From positions 62,001-126,000 of the forward strand of contig NZ_BATP01000057.1 of assembly GCF_000739615.1 (NCBI RefSeq): 64,000 nt of DNA. Reading direction: 5' to 3'. Shown one piece after another: positions 14,246-22,107 of this stretch (the stretch's first letter is position 1; the number at the start of each line of letters is the position of its first letter). Source of the DNA: Haloferula sp. BvORR071. Its GTDB lineage: Bacteria > Verrucomicrobiota > Verrucomicrobiia > Verrucomicrobiales > Akkermansiaceae. Below the pieces are notes generated by a model. It did not search any database. It was not told the origin of the DNA and saw nothing but the letters and a program-made list of their open reading frames with translations. Made by a program: the position numbers and the translations under genes.

Positions 14246-15750
14246 GCACTTCTGGAATTTGCTATCTGGTGGGTGCCGGTCCCGGGGATCCGGGTCTGGT
14301 GACCGTGCGGGCCAAGGAGCTGGTCGAGCGGGCGGACGTGCTGGTGTACGATGCCCTTAGTAGTCCGGTGATCCTGTCCTGGGCGCGCAAGGACTGCGAG
14401 AAGATCAACGCCGGCAAGCGGGCCAAGGATCACACCCTCACGCAGGATGAGATCAATGCTCTGATCGTCGAGAAGACCCGCGCCGGGAAGACCGTGGTGC
14501 GGCTCAAGGGCGGCGATCCGATGATCTTCGGCCGCGGCGGCGAAGAGGCTGCCGAACTGGCTGCCGCTGGGGTGGCCTTCGAGATTGTGCCGGGCATCAG
14601 CTCGACCATCGGTGGCCCGGCTTATGCAGGGATTCCGGTGACGCACCGCGACCACTGCTCGCAACTGACGATTTTCACCGGTCACGAGGACCCGACCAAG
14701 GGCGAGAGCTCGATCGACTACGCCCACTTGGCGAAGACTCCGGGCACCAAGGTGTTCGTGATGGGCGTGGCGCGCTTGCGCGAGATCACCTCCGCCCTGA
14801 TCGCGGGTGGGGCGGATGCGGGCACGCCGATGGCGCTGACGCGCTGGGCGACCACTGGCTCCCAGAAGACGCTCACGGGCACTCTCGCCACCATGGCGGA
14901 CATCGCGGAAAGGGCGGACTTCGGTTCGCCGGCGGTGGCAGTCATCGGTGGGGTAGTAAGCGAGCGCGAAAAGATCAATTGGTTCGAGACTCGGCCGCTC
15001 TTCGGCAAGCGGATCGTGGTGACCCGCACCCGTGAACAGGCCGGTGCCCTGAGCCATGGCTTGGCTGAACTGGGCGCGGATGTGGTCGAGCTGCCGACGA
15101 TCCGCATCGAGTATCCGGATGACCGCATCGGTTTCGCCGAGGGCGTGACCCATTCTCACGAATACGACTGGCTGGTCTTCTCCAGCCCGAATGGCGTGGA
15201 GAAGTTCTTCGATGCCTTCTTCGCGACCTACCCGGATGCCCGTAGTTTGGGCAATCCGCGGATTGCGGTGATTGGTCAAGGCACCGCTCAAAAGGTGAAG
15301 GAGTATCGCTTCGCGGTGGACCTGATCCCGGAGAAGTTCGTGGCGGAAGGGCTGGTGGAAGCCTTCAAAGCCGAGTCGATCGAGAACCTGACCATTCTCT
15401 GGGTGCGGGCGGAAGAGGCTCGCGATGTGATCTACGACGGACTGGTCGCCCAAGGCGCGATCGTGGACGAGTGCATCGCCTACAAGACCGTGCCAGAGAC
15501 CGAAGACCCGACCGGGGCCGCGGCGCGCTTCCGCGAGGACGGGGCGGATCTCGTGACTTTCACCTCGGCATCCACCGTGGAGAATTTCTTCAAGCTCGGG
15601 CTGCCGTGGCCGAAAAAATGCGCAGCCGGAAGCATTGGTCCGGTGACCAGCGAGGCCCTGCGGAAGCAAGGCGTGGAGCCGGCCTTTGAGGCGGAGCAGC
15701 ACGATATCCCGGGCTTGATCGCGGCGATCCGGCAGTGGGCCGGCGCCTAG
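14242..15750 (+). CDS. cobA-hemD: fused uroporphyrinogen-III C-methyltransferase / uroporphyrinogen-III synthase
   Basis: 502 residues. Residues 1-250 are a CobA/SUMT domain (YLVGAGPGDPGL at the start, VVRLKGGDPMIFGRGGEE, VPGISS, GIPVTHR) that methylates uroporphyrinogen III to precorrin-2 for sirohaem or B12. Residues about 255-500 are a HemD domain (RIVVTRTREQAGAL, SSPNGVEKFF, then VTFTSASTVENFF) that cyclises hydroxymethylbilane. The fusion places the branch-point enzyme on the same chain as the enzyme making its substrate. Such fusions are known in several phyla. Last gene of the operon. Confidence 0.93.
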   Translation: MSTSGICYLVGAGPGDPGLVTVRAKELVERADVLVYDALSSPVILSWARKDCEKINAGKRAKDHTLTQDEINALIVEKTRAGKTVVRLKGGDPMIFGRGGEEAAELAAAGVAFEIVPGISSTIGGPAYAGIPVTHRDHCSQLTIFTGHEDPTKGESSIDYAHLAKTPGTKVFVMGVARLREITSALIAGGADAGTPMALTRWATTGSQKTLTGTLATMADIAERADFGSPAVAVIGGVVSEREKINWFETRPLFGKRIVVTRTREQAGALSHGLAELGADVVELPTIRIEYPDDRIGFAEGVTHSHEYDWLVFSSPNGVEKFFDAFFATYPDARSLGNPRIAVIGQGTAQKVKEYRFAVDLIPEKFVAEGLVEAFKAESIENLTILWVRAEEARDVIYDGLVAQGAIVDECIAYKTVPETEDPTGAAARFREDGADLVTFTSASTVENFFKLGLPWPKKCAAGSIGPVTSEALRKQGVEPAFEAEQHDIPGLIAAIRQWAGA

Positions 15751-15762
15751 AGCCGAAGAAAT

Positions 15763-15787
15763 AGACTTTGGTACAATGCACAAGTCT
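15763..15787. promoter_or_regulatory. possible promoter/operator of the LuxR gene
   Basis: TACAAT at 15772-15777 is a good -10 box. It lies inside the inverted repeat AGACTT (15763-15768) / AAGTCT (15782-15787). No clear -35 is visible. The repeat could be an operator, perhaps for autoregulation by the downstream gene. Confidence 0.35.
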
Positions 15788-15855
15788 GCACGGAAAGTGG
15801 CAGGCTTGTCGGAGCCAGCGGAAGTGTGCTAGGATGCCACCTCGCTGCTGCACTC

Positions 15856-16653
15856 ATGCCTCTTCAGAATTCACCCGTTACCGAAGCCGACTTCATTCAG
15901 GTGGTCCGCGTTCTTGCGGAGATCGCCACCATGGAGGGATCGCTGGATGACAAGCGGGTGCGCTTGATGGATGAGATTGCCGCGATCGTCGGAGCGGACA
16001 GTTGGGTATGGGCATTTTCGCCCTTGTTGAAACCGGGAGCCCAACCGGTCTATCTGGTCCAGAATCGTGGTGGCTTCGATGAAGGGCGGATCAGCCGGCT
16101 GTTGATGGCAATCGAACATCCGGATAGCGGCGAGATGACCGCTCCCTTTGCCCAGGCGATGATGGAAAGCGGGGCCCAGGTCACGCGGATCCGGCAGCAG
16201 ATTGTTCCCGACCAGCGCTTTTTCAATTCGCCTTCATTGCCCCTCTGGCAGGAGGCCAATGTCGGGCCGCTGATGCTCAGTGCGCGCCCGCTGGAAGGGA
16301 AGGGGATCGCGATGTGCGCATTCTACCGGGCGGTGGCTGCCCCGGAATTCACGCCGCGCGAAGCCCGGATCGCCCACATCGTCCTTACCGGCGTGCCGTG
16401 GCTGCACGAAGAGAGCGTGCCGCACCCGCAGGCGAACGATATTCCGAAGCTGCCGCCGCGCTGCCGCCTGATTCTCAACCAACTGGTCCAAGGCCGGGCA
16501 CGGAAGGAGATCGCGGCGGATCTGGTGCTGTCGCTGCACACGGTGAATGACTACATCAAGCAGATCTTCAAGCACTTCGGCGTTCACTCGCAGACCCAGT
16601 TGATCGCGCGGCTGAGGAATGGGGATGGCGGCGATCAAGCGGATCCGGCGTGA
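15856..16653 (+). CDS. LuxR-family transcriptional regulator
   Basis: 265 residues from the ATG at 15856. The first 190 or so residues resemble a GAF/autoinducer-type sensory domain without a clear ligand signature. The last 65 form a LuxR helix-turn-helix (CRLILNQLVQGRARKEIAADL, then LSLHTVNDYIKQIFKHFGVHSQTQLIARL). The usual GerE N-terminal 'LT.RE..VL' is replaced by LPPRCRLIL. It stands alone after the hem operon. Target genes unknown. Confidence 0.8.
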   Translation: MPLQNSPVTEADFIQVVRVLAEIATMEGSLDDKRVRLMDEIAAIVGADSWVWAFSPLLKPGAQPVYLVQNRGGFDEGRISRLLMAIEHPDSGEMTAPFAQAMMESGAQVTRIRQQIVPDQRFFNSPSLPLWQEANVGPLMLSARPLEGKGIAMCAFYRAVAAPEFTPREARIAHIVLTGVPWLHEESVPHPQANDIPKLPPRCRLILNQLVQGRARKEIAADLVLSLHTVNDYIKQIFKHFGVHSQTQLIARLRNGDGGDQADPA

Positions 16654-17006
16654 GCTGGAGGGGACTCCCGTACTTTGGGGGGTAGGCGGGTGGCGTAGGA
16701 TGATGTTAAGCTCGGACGCTCAGCTAGCGGGACTTCCCCTGGCTGGGTGGAATCTGCTCTCCCCCCGTAGGCAGGTCTCCTCGCCCGGAATTTGCTCATG
16801 ACACCGCTAGCTCCGGGCGGGGAGGCAGATGCCGCGGAAGGTGGGAAAGAGCGAGGCTGATTGGAGCCCTTCCCGGGGGCCCAAGGTGCCGCCGGCTACC
16901 ACAAATGCTCCGCCCGCACAGGCGCTGTGTGGGCTGCCTTTGTCCTTGCGCCCGGGCATTTCCTCGTGAGAATCGCCGCCCCCGCGGACGGCGGGACTGA
17001 CGCATC
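16654..17006. other. 353-base gene-free leader with strong secondary structure
   Basis: No reading frame here looks like a gene and I recognise no tmRNA, RNase P, SRP or tRNA signature. It contains a stem between CCTCGCCCGGA (16779-16789) and TCCGGGCGGGGAGG (16812-16825). A nearby C-rich run (about 16759-16767) could compete for the same G-rich arm. A second GC-rich stem (CGCCG..CGGCG) lies just before the nrnA ATG. It could be a structured 5' leader of nrnA-truB or a small RNA. Confidence 0.35.
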
Positions 17007-17996
17007 ATGCCCGAAAACGCGACCTACCAGCAGATCGGCGAAATTTTCGCGCGTTACGACTCCTTCGTAATCATGAGCCATGTGCGGCCGGATGGCGATG
17101 CCATCGGCTCGCAACTCGCACTTGGCCTCGCGCTTGAAGCCGCGGGCAACAAGGTGCGGATGATCAATGACGACGGGCTGCCGGATAACCTGGCTTTCCT
17201 GCCGAGCTCGGAGCGGATCGAACTGCCGCCCGCAGAGCCGCTGGATGTAGAAGTGGCGATCGCGCTCGATACCGCGACCAAGCCGCGGCTTGGCGAGGCC
17301 TCACTGCATGCCGCCTCGAAGGCGAAAGTCTGGATCAACATCGACCACCACAAGTCGAACCCGCGCTACGGCGATGTGAACCACATCGACTCCAGCAGCC
17401 CGGCGACTGGGGAGATTCTTTACAAGCTGATCACCGCGCTGAACCTGCCGCTGACCCCGGCGACGCGCGATGCGATCTACGTGGCGGTATCGACCGATAC
17501 GGGCTCCTTCCAGTATCCCTCGACAACGGCGGACACCTACCTGATGGCGGCGGATTTGATCCGTCGCGGGCTGGATGTGGGGCGGATCAATTCGCTGACC
17601 TACGACAGCCACCCCTATCGCCGGATCCAGCTCACCCGGGCGCTGCTCAACACGCTGGAACTGACCGGTGGCAATCACATCGCGCACTGGGAACTGACGA
17701 TGGCCACGCGCGATGAGCTGGGCCTGAAGCCGGAGGATAGCGAGGGCCTGATCGACATGATCCGTGCCATCGAAGGCGTGACCGTGGCGCTGTTCTTCGA
17801 GGAGCTCTCCGACGGCAAGATCCGCGTTTCGATGCGCTCGAAGGATCCGAAGGTGGATGCCAGCGAGGTCTGCAGCCAATTCGGCGGCGGTGGTCACGCC
17901 CTGGCTGCGGGCATCCGCATGGCCGGGCCGATGGCCGAAGCCAAGCAGCGGGTGTTGGCTGCCGTGCAGGCAGCGATGCCCGGCAACGGCAATTGA
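17007..17996 (+). CDS. nrnA: DHH-family oligoribonuclease / pAp phosphatase NrnA
   Basis: 329 residues. The DHH domain shows SHVRPDGDAIGSQL, ALDT and NIDHHKSN (metal ligands). The DHHA1 domain ends with FGGGGHALAAGIRM, which binds the substrate. NrnA removes nucleotides from very short RNAs and dephosphorylates 3'-phosphoadenosine 5'-phosphate. truB follows after 17 bases; the nrnA-truB order is common in bacteria, usually after rbfA, which is not in this window. Confidence 0.93.
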   Translation: MPENATYQQIGEIFARYDSFVIMSHVRPDGDAIGSQLALGLALEAAGNKVRMINDDGLPDNLAFLPSSERIELPPAEPLDVEVAIALDTATKPRLGEASLHAASKAKVWINIDHHKSNPRYGDVNHIDSSSPATGEILYKLITALNLPLTPATRDAIYVAVSTDTGSFQYPSTTADTYLMAADLIRRGLDVGRINSLTYDSHPYRRIQLTRALLNTLELTGGNHIAHWELTMATRDELGLKPEDSEGLIDMIRAIEGVTVALFFEELSDGKIRVSMRSKDPKVDASEVCSQFGGGGHALAAGIRMAGPMAEAKQRVLAAVQAAMPGNGN

Positions 17997-18013
17997 TTTT
18001 TACTTACTGATAC

Positions 18014-18748
18014 ATGAATCGACCGAACCCCGGGCTTGTAGTTCCCAGCGGCGTGCTGCTGGTGGACAAGGCTCCCGACATGACCTCGCACGACGTGGTC
18101 GCCATTGCCCGCCGCGCCCTGGGCACCAAGAAGATTGGCCACTGCGGCACCCTGGACCCGATGGCCACGGGCCTGCTGATGCTGGTGGTGGAACGCGCCA
18201 CCAAGATCCAGGACCTGCTGATGAGCGAGGACAAGGAGTATGAGGGCACGCTGACACTCGGCAAGACGACCTCCACCCAGGATCGCCAGGGTGATGTTCT
18301 GGAAGAGAAGGAAGTGGCGGCCTTCACGGCGGCTCAGGTCGATGCGGCATTCGGTGAGTTCACCGGGGCCTTCGAGCAGATCCCGCCGATGGTTTCCGCG
18401 ATCAAGAAGGATGGTGTGCCGCTCTACAAGCTGGCGCGCAAGGGCCAGGAGGTCGAGCGTGCGCCGCGGCCGGTGACGGTGATGAAGTACGAGGTTCATC
18501 GTATCGAGCTGCCGGAGATTGATTTCACGGTGAACTGCTCGAAGGGTTTCTACGTCCGTACCTACGCGCATGACATCGGCGCGAAGCTCGGTTGCGGAGC
18601 GCACCTCAGCGCGTTGCGCCGGACCCGTTCCGGGCGTTTCACGCTGGAGCGGGCGGTGCAGGTCGACCAGCTCAAGACGATGCCGCGGGAAGAACTGTGG
18701 CGGAGCTTGGTGAGCCTGGCGGAGATCTCGCTGATGCGCGGGGCTTGA
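18014..18748 (+). CDS. truB: tRNA pseudouridine-55 synthase
   Basis: 244 residues. It converts U55 in the T-loop of tRNAs to pseudouridine. The catalytic aspartate is D48 in GHCGTLDPMATGLL. QIPPMVSAIKKDGVPLYKLAR and GFYVRTYAHDIG are standard TruB motifs. Slightly shorter than E. coli TruB because the C-terminal PUA-like extension is missing. Probably co-transcribed with nrnA. Confidence 0.95.
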   Translation: MNRPNPGLVVPSGVLLVDKAPDMTSHDVVAIARRALGTKKIGHCGTLDPMATGLLMLVVERATKIQDLLMSEDKEYEGTLTLGKTTSTQDRQGDVLEEKEVAAFTAAQVDAAFGEFTGAFEQIPPMVSAIKKDGVPLYKLARKGQEVERAPRPVTVMKYEVHRIELPEIDFTVNCSKGFYVRTYAHDIGAKLGCGAHLSALRRTRSGRFTLERAVQVDQLKTMPREELWRSLVSLAEISLMRGA

Positions 18749-18773
18749 CCTGAGGAACATCCCCGGTGTCCTA

Positions 18774-18909
18774 GGCGTCCTATGGAGTGCGGCGGCACGA
18801 CGCCGCTTTCGCTTCGGGCGGACTTCCTTTGCTCGTTCGTGGCCACCAATCGTAGCGGCATCGACACCAAGCCAGAGCGGCGTCGTGCCGCCGCACTCCA
18901 TAGGACGCC
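18774..18909. repeat. long foldback element between convergent genes
   Basis: Two 34-base arms (18774-18807 and 18876-18909) are perfect reverse complements, separated by 68 bases whose edges continue to pair imperfectly. The arm core is GGAGTGCGGCGGCACGACGC. It sits between truB (+) and the coiled-coil gene (-) and can stop transcription from both. Size, perfection and intergenic location suggest a dispersed REP/MITE-like palindrome rather than a simple terminator. No transposase is nearby. Confidence 0.85.
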
Positions 18910-18919
18910 CCTTTGGGGC

Positions 18920-19306
18920 CTATTTCGCTTCGTCCCACTTGCGGTGGGGGAGGAAAGGGCGGGAGTGGGCAGCGTCGGTGGGAGATGTCAGCTTGCCATC
19001 CCGCACGCCATCAGCCAGGTCGACTTCGATGGCGCGCTTGGCGACTTCATCGCGTTTGAGAACGCCCTTCTCCTCTAGCAATTGTAGCAGGGACTCGATG
19101 ATCAGCCCTGCTTGGCCGAGGTCATTCTCCAACTCCTCCACCCGCCGTTCGAGGTCTTGGCTGCGTGAGCTTTCCCAGCGGCGTTCACGTTCTTCACGGA
19201 AGCGGTTCTGACCATCTTGGTGTGCTCGCAGGCTTTGGGTCTCGGCGATGTTGCGGAGGTGGCTCGCTTGTGCCTGCTCAGGGAAGAAGAAGTCGAAGAA
19301 GCTCAT
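18920..19306 (-). CDS. small coiled-coil protein of unknown function
   Basis: 128 residues. Starts MSFFDFFFPEQ, then about 70 residues of charged heptads (RFREERERRWESSRSQDLERRVEEL) and a basic, proline-containing tail. No signal peptide or membrane helix. Probably a cytoplasmic or membrane-associated helical protein. It ends just outside the foldback repeat. I do not recognise the family. Confidence 0.55.
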   Translation of the reverse strand: MSFFDFFFPEQAQASHLRNIAETQSLRAHQDGQNRFREERERRWESSRSQDLERRVEELENDLGQAGLIIESLLQLLEEKGVLKRDEVAKRAIEVDLADGVRDGKLTSPTDAAHSRPFLPHRKWDEAK

Positions 19307-19394
19307 GGTTGGCGGAGGATGACGGTTTCCCGGCGCGGTGCGATTACAAGATGTGAAGCTGCTTCCAGTGTCAGTGGATGGCGCGAGACTCCAA

Positions 19395-20342
19395 TCACGC
19401 CAGATTGATCAAGTTCCGCCGCATCTCCTCCGCCACCGCGGCGGGGGTGTCGCCGAAGAAGCGCTTGAACTCGCGATTGAACTGCGAGGCGCTCTCGTAG
19501 CCGACAAGGCGTGAGGCGCTGCTGGCGGTCTCGCCTTGGTTGACCATGAGCAGGCGTGCGCGGTGAAGGCGGATGCTCTTCAGATACTGGAGGGGAGGTG
19601 AGCTGGTGACGGCCTTGAAGTGGGCGTGGAAGGTGGAGACGCTCATGCCAGCCTCAGCCGCCAGCGTGGCCATGTCCATGGGGGTGGCATACTCCGCATG
19701 CATGCGGTGCAGGGCGCGGCTGATCTGGCCGAAGTGGGTGTGCGGTGCGGCGAGTGCTCGCAGTGTGCCCGCCTCCTCATGGCAGAGCACGCGGTAGAGG
19801 ATCTCGCGGACGATCTGCGGACCGAGGATCTTTGCTTCATCGGCATGGCCGAGGGTGTCGACCAAACGCACCACCGCATCGTAGAGACGGTCATCGAGCG
19901 GATTGGAGCGGATCGCCTGCGGCTTGCCCATCGGGATCGGCGGGGCCTTCTCCATCTCCATCATGATCTCGGTGATCACACCGGGCGTGACACCGATGGA
20001 GATGCCTAACAGAGGACCATCCGGCGAGGCTAGGGTCTCACACTCGAAGGGCAGGGGAACGGAGAGCACCAGGTAGTGGTTCGCGTCGTAGGTGTAGATC
20101 TGCTCACCGATGTAGCCGCGCTTCCGCCCCTGAGCCACGATCACAATACTAGGGTCATAGGAGACCTTGGTGCGCATCATGGGGAAGCTCGAGCGCATGA
20201 ACTTGACCCCCGGCAAACGTGAGAGACTGTAGCCCTCGCCCTGCGCAAGTTGCCCGAGGAGATCGACGAGGCGGGTATCGCGCGGTGATTCGATCGGCTC
20301 GTGGAATGGCATGGCCCTTTTTGAGGTGCTGTTGGTGCTCAT
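19395..20342 (-). CDS. AraC-family transcriptional regulator (AraC_N cupin type)
   Basis: 315 residues from the ATG at 20342; an ATG at 20312, preceded by AAAGGG, would give 305. A longer frame runs into the promoter region. An N-terminal cupin-like AraC_N domain covers about 35-195. The C-terminal pair of HTH motifs includes MDMATLAAEAGMSVSTFHAHFK and SASRLVGYESASQFNREFKRFFG. Relatives of this subfamily (YqhC-like) respond to aldehydes and switch on adjacent oxidoreductase genes. The divergent SDR gene at 20508 fits that arrangement. Confidence 0.88.
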   Translation of the reverse strand: MSTNSTSKRAMPFHEPIESPRDTRLVDLLGQLAQGEGYSLSRLPGVKFMRSSFPMMRTKVSYDPSIVIVAQGRKRGYIGEQIYTYDANHYLVLSVPLPFECETLASPDGPLLGISIGVTPGVITEIMMEMEKAPPIPMGKPQAIRSNPLDDRLYDAVVRLVDTLGHADEAKILGPQIVREILYRVLCHEEAGTLRALAAPHTHFGQISRALHRMHAEYATPMDMATLAAEAGMSVSTFHAHFKAVTSSPPLQYLKSIRLHRARLLMVNQGETASSASRLVGYESASQFNREFKRFFGDTPAAVAEEMRRNLINLA

Positions 20343-20369
20343 GGGAGAAATAGGCAATAGAGTGGGTGA

Positions 20370-20410
20370 ATCGTGCAATGGAAATCCGGGGCTTCGTAGG
20401 ATCGTGCAAT
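20370..20410 (+). promoter_or_regulatory. two direct repeats between araC-type regulator and SDR gene
   Basis: ATCGTGCAAT occurs twice in direct orientation, at 20370-20379 and 20401-20410, so the starts are 31 bases apart (three helical turns). AraC-type regulators bind paired direct half-sites. The pair lies in the divergent intergenic region, about 100 bases before the SDR start. Confidence 0.55.
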
Positions 20411-20507
20411 CATTTCGGTTCATCGGGTCTATCGCAGAAGCGCCGCTCTGGATACGGTTGAATCATGGAAACGCGGTGAGCGCGCTCCTCCCAAACCAAC
20501 GAAAAAC

Positions 20508-21239
20508 ATGAACCCCGAATCAAAAGTTGTCCTGATCACCGGCGCCAGCAGTGGCATCGGCGAAGCCACTGCCCGCCACCTCGCCCGCAAGGGTCACCGC
20601 CTGGTGATCGGCGCGCGCCGCACCGATCGTCTCGAAGCCCTGGCCACGCAACTCAATGCCGAGTGTGGCACCGTCGAGTTCAGCTCGCTGGATGTGACCG
20701 ACCTCGATGATGTGCGCGCCTTTGCCGGGCTCGCGCTGGAGAAGTTCGGCCGCATCGACGTCATCGTGAACAACGCCGGCGTGATGCCGCTCTCTCCTCT
20801 CGAAGCTCTCAAGATCGACGAGTGGAACCGGATGATCGACGTGAACATCCGCGGCGTGCTCCACGGCATCGCCGCAGCGCTTCCGGTGATGAAGAAGCAA
20901 GGCTCCGGACAAGTGATCAACGTCTCCTCGATCGCGGGGCACCTGGTCTGGCCGAGTTGCGCGGTCTACAGTGCCACCAAGCATGCGGTGATCGCGATCT
21001 CCGAGGGCCTGCGCCAGGAGAACACGGACATCCGGGTGACGGTGATCTCGCCCGGTGTGACCACCTCCGAGCTGGCCCACACCATTACGCATGAAGACAC
21101 GGCCAAGTTCATCGATGGCTTCCGCGAGGTGGCCATTCCCGCGGATGCGATTGCCCGCGCGATTGCCTTTGCGATCGAGCAACCCGGCGAAGTGGACGTG
21201 AACGAGATCATTGTTCGTCCCACCGCTAGCGCTTATTGA
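20508..21239 (+). CDS. short-chain dehydrogenase/reductase (NADP-type, YdfG-like)
   Basis: 243 residues, a classical [11 protein letters not shown] binds the nucleotide and the basic residues of GARRTDR favour NADP(H). NNAGVM, the catalytic serine region NVSSIAG and YSATK (catalytic Tyr and Lys) are present. Reductases of this group act on small aldehydes, ketones or hydroxy acids; the exact substrate is unknown. It is divergent from the AraC-type regulator, its probable controller, and is followed by a second SDR. Confidence 0.9.
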   Translation: MNPESKVVLITGASSGIGEATARHLARKGHRLVIGARRTDRLEALATQLNAECGTVEFSSLDVTDLDDVRAFAGLALEKFGRIDVIVNNAGVMPLSPLEALKIDEWNRMIDVNIRGVLHGIAAALPVMKKQGSGQVINVSSIAGHLVWPSCAVYSATKHAVIAISEGLRQENTDIRVTVISPGVTTSELAHTITHEDTAKFIDGFREVAIPADAIARAIAFAIEQPGEVDVNEIIVRPTASAY

Positions 21240-21277
21240 AGAGAAGCCCCAAGAACCCCGATACCCCATTCAATCCC

Positions 21278-22039
21278 ATGAACCTCTCGAACAAGATCGC
21301 CCTCGTCACCGGTGGTAGCCGTGGCCTTGGCCGGAATATCGCCCTTGCTCTCGCCGGCCGCGGGGCGGACATCGTCCTCACCTACCGCGAGCGCAAGTCC
21401 GACGGCGAGGCTGTGGCCGCGGAGATCGAAGCACTCGGCCGCAAGGCGGTGCTGCTGCAACTCGATGTGGCGGACACCGGTGGCTTCGCTCGTTTCGCCG
21501 ATGATCTGCGCGCCGCACTGGCCGCGACCTGGCAGCGTGAGTCCTTCGACTTCCTGCTGAACAATGCGGGCATCGATTCCTCCGCGCCCTTCGCGCAAAT
21601 GACAGAGGAGAACTTCGACCGCCTCTACAACGTCCACTTCAAGGGCGTCTATTTTCTCACCCAGCGGCTGCTGCCCCTGATTGCGGATGGCGGACGGATC
21701 GTCTGCACCTCCAGCGGTCTGGCGCGCTTCGCGATCCCCGGCTACTCGGCTTATGGTGCGATGAAGGGCGCGATTGAAGTGTTGGCTCGCTATCTTGCGA
21801 AGGAACTCGGCTCGCGCCGCATCGGAGTGAACGTCATCGCACCGGGAGCGATCGAGACCGACTTCACGGCTGGCCATCTGGCGCACGAGGGCGTGCGGGA
21901 GATGCTCTCGGCACAGACCGCCTTGGGCCGCGTCGGCGTGCCGGATGACATCGGCGGTGTGGTCGCCTTCCTCTGCTCGGAAGAGGGACGCTGGGTGAAT
22001 GCCCAGCGGCTGGAGGCATCCGGCGGGATGTTCCTCTGA
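21278..22039 (+). CDS. short-chain dehydrogenase/reductase (FabG-like)
   Basis: 253 residues from the ATG at 21278. TGGSRGLG nucleotide loop, NNAGID, a serine in CTSSGLARF, YGAMK catalytic Tyr/Lys, and a C-terminal GG.FL end typical of FabG-like SDRs. It starts 38 bases after the previous SDR, so both probably form one unit under the AraC regulator. Substrate not predictable from sequence. Confidence 0.88.
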   Translation: MNLSNKIALVTGGSRGLGRNIALALAGRGADIVLTYRERKSDGEAVAAEIEALGRKAVLLQLDVADTGGFARFADDLRAALAATWQRESFDFLLNNAGIDSSAPFAQMTEENFDRLYNVHFKGVYFLTQRLLPLIADGGRIVCTSSGLARFAIPGYSAYGAMKGAIEVLARYLAKELGSRRIGVNVIAPGAIETDFTAGHLAHEGVREMLSAQTALGRVGVPDDIGGVVAFLCSEEGRWVNAQRLEASGGMFL

Positions 22040-22052
22040 TCCCCGACTGCTA

Positions 22053-22095
22053 ACAAAAAAAGCGGCCACCCCACCCGGGATGGCCGCCTCTTGTT
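22053..22095. terminator. two-way terminator after the SDR pair
   Basis: A seven-base stem GCGGCCA/TGGCCGC (22062-22068, 22081-22087) is preceded by seven A residues and followed by 'ctcttgtt'. It can end both the SDR unit (+) and the TSP3 gene (-). Confidence 0.75.
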
Positions 22096-22107
22096 ACCGT
22101 CCCCGGA

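Noticed and set aside
14161-15783. 540-codon minus-strand frame opposite cobA-hemD
   Set aside because: No recognisable domain, and the sense gene is in a coupled operon with intact motifs.
16654-17006. RNase P, tmRNA, SRP RNA or 6S RNA
   Set aside because: None of the conserved cores that I know (for example the RNase P GAGGAAAGTCC block or the SRP GGAAG/AGCA loop) is present.
18774-18909. CRISPR repeat or attachment site
   Set aside because: There is a single palindromic pair with no regularly spaced direct repeats, spacers, integrase or tRNA.
18782-19078. Plus-strand frame inside the foldback repeat and coiled-coil gene
   Set aside because: Generated by the palindrome itself and antisense to a better-supported gene.
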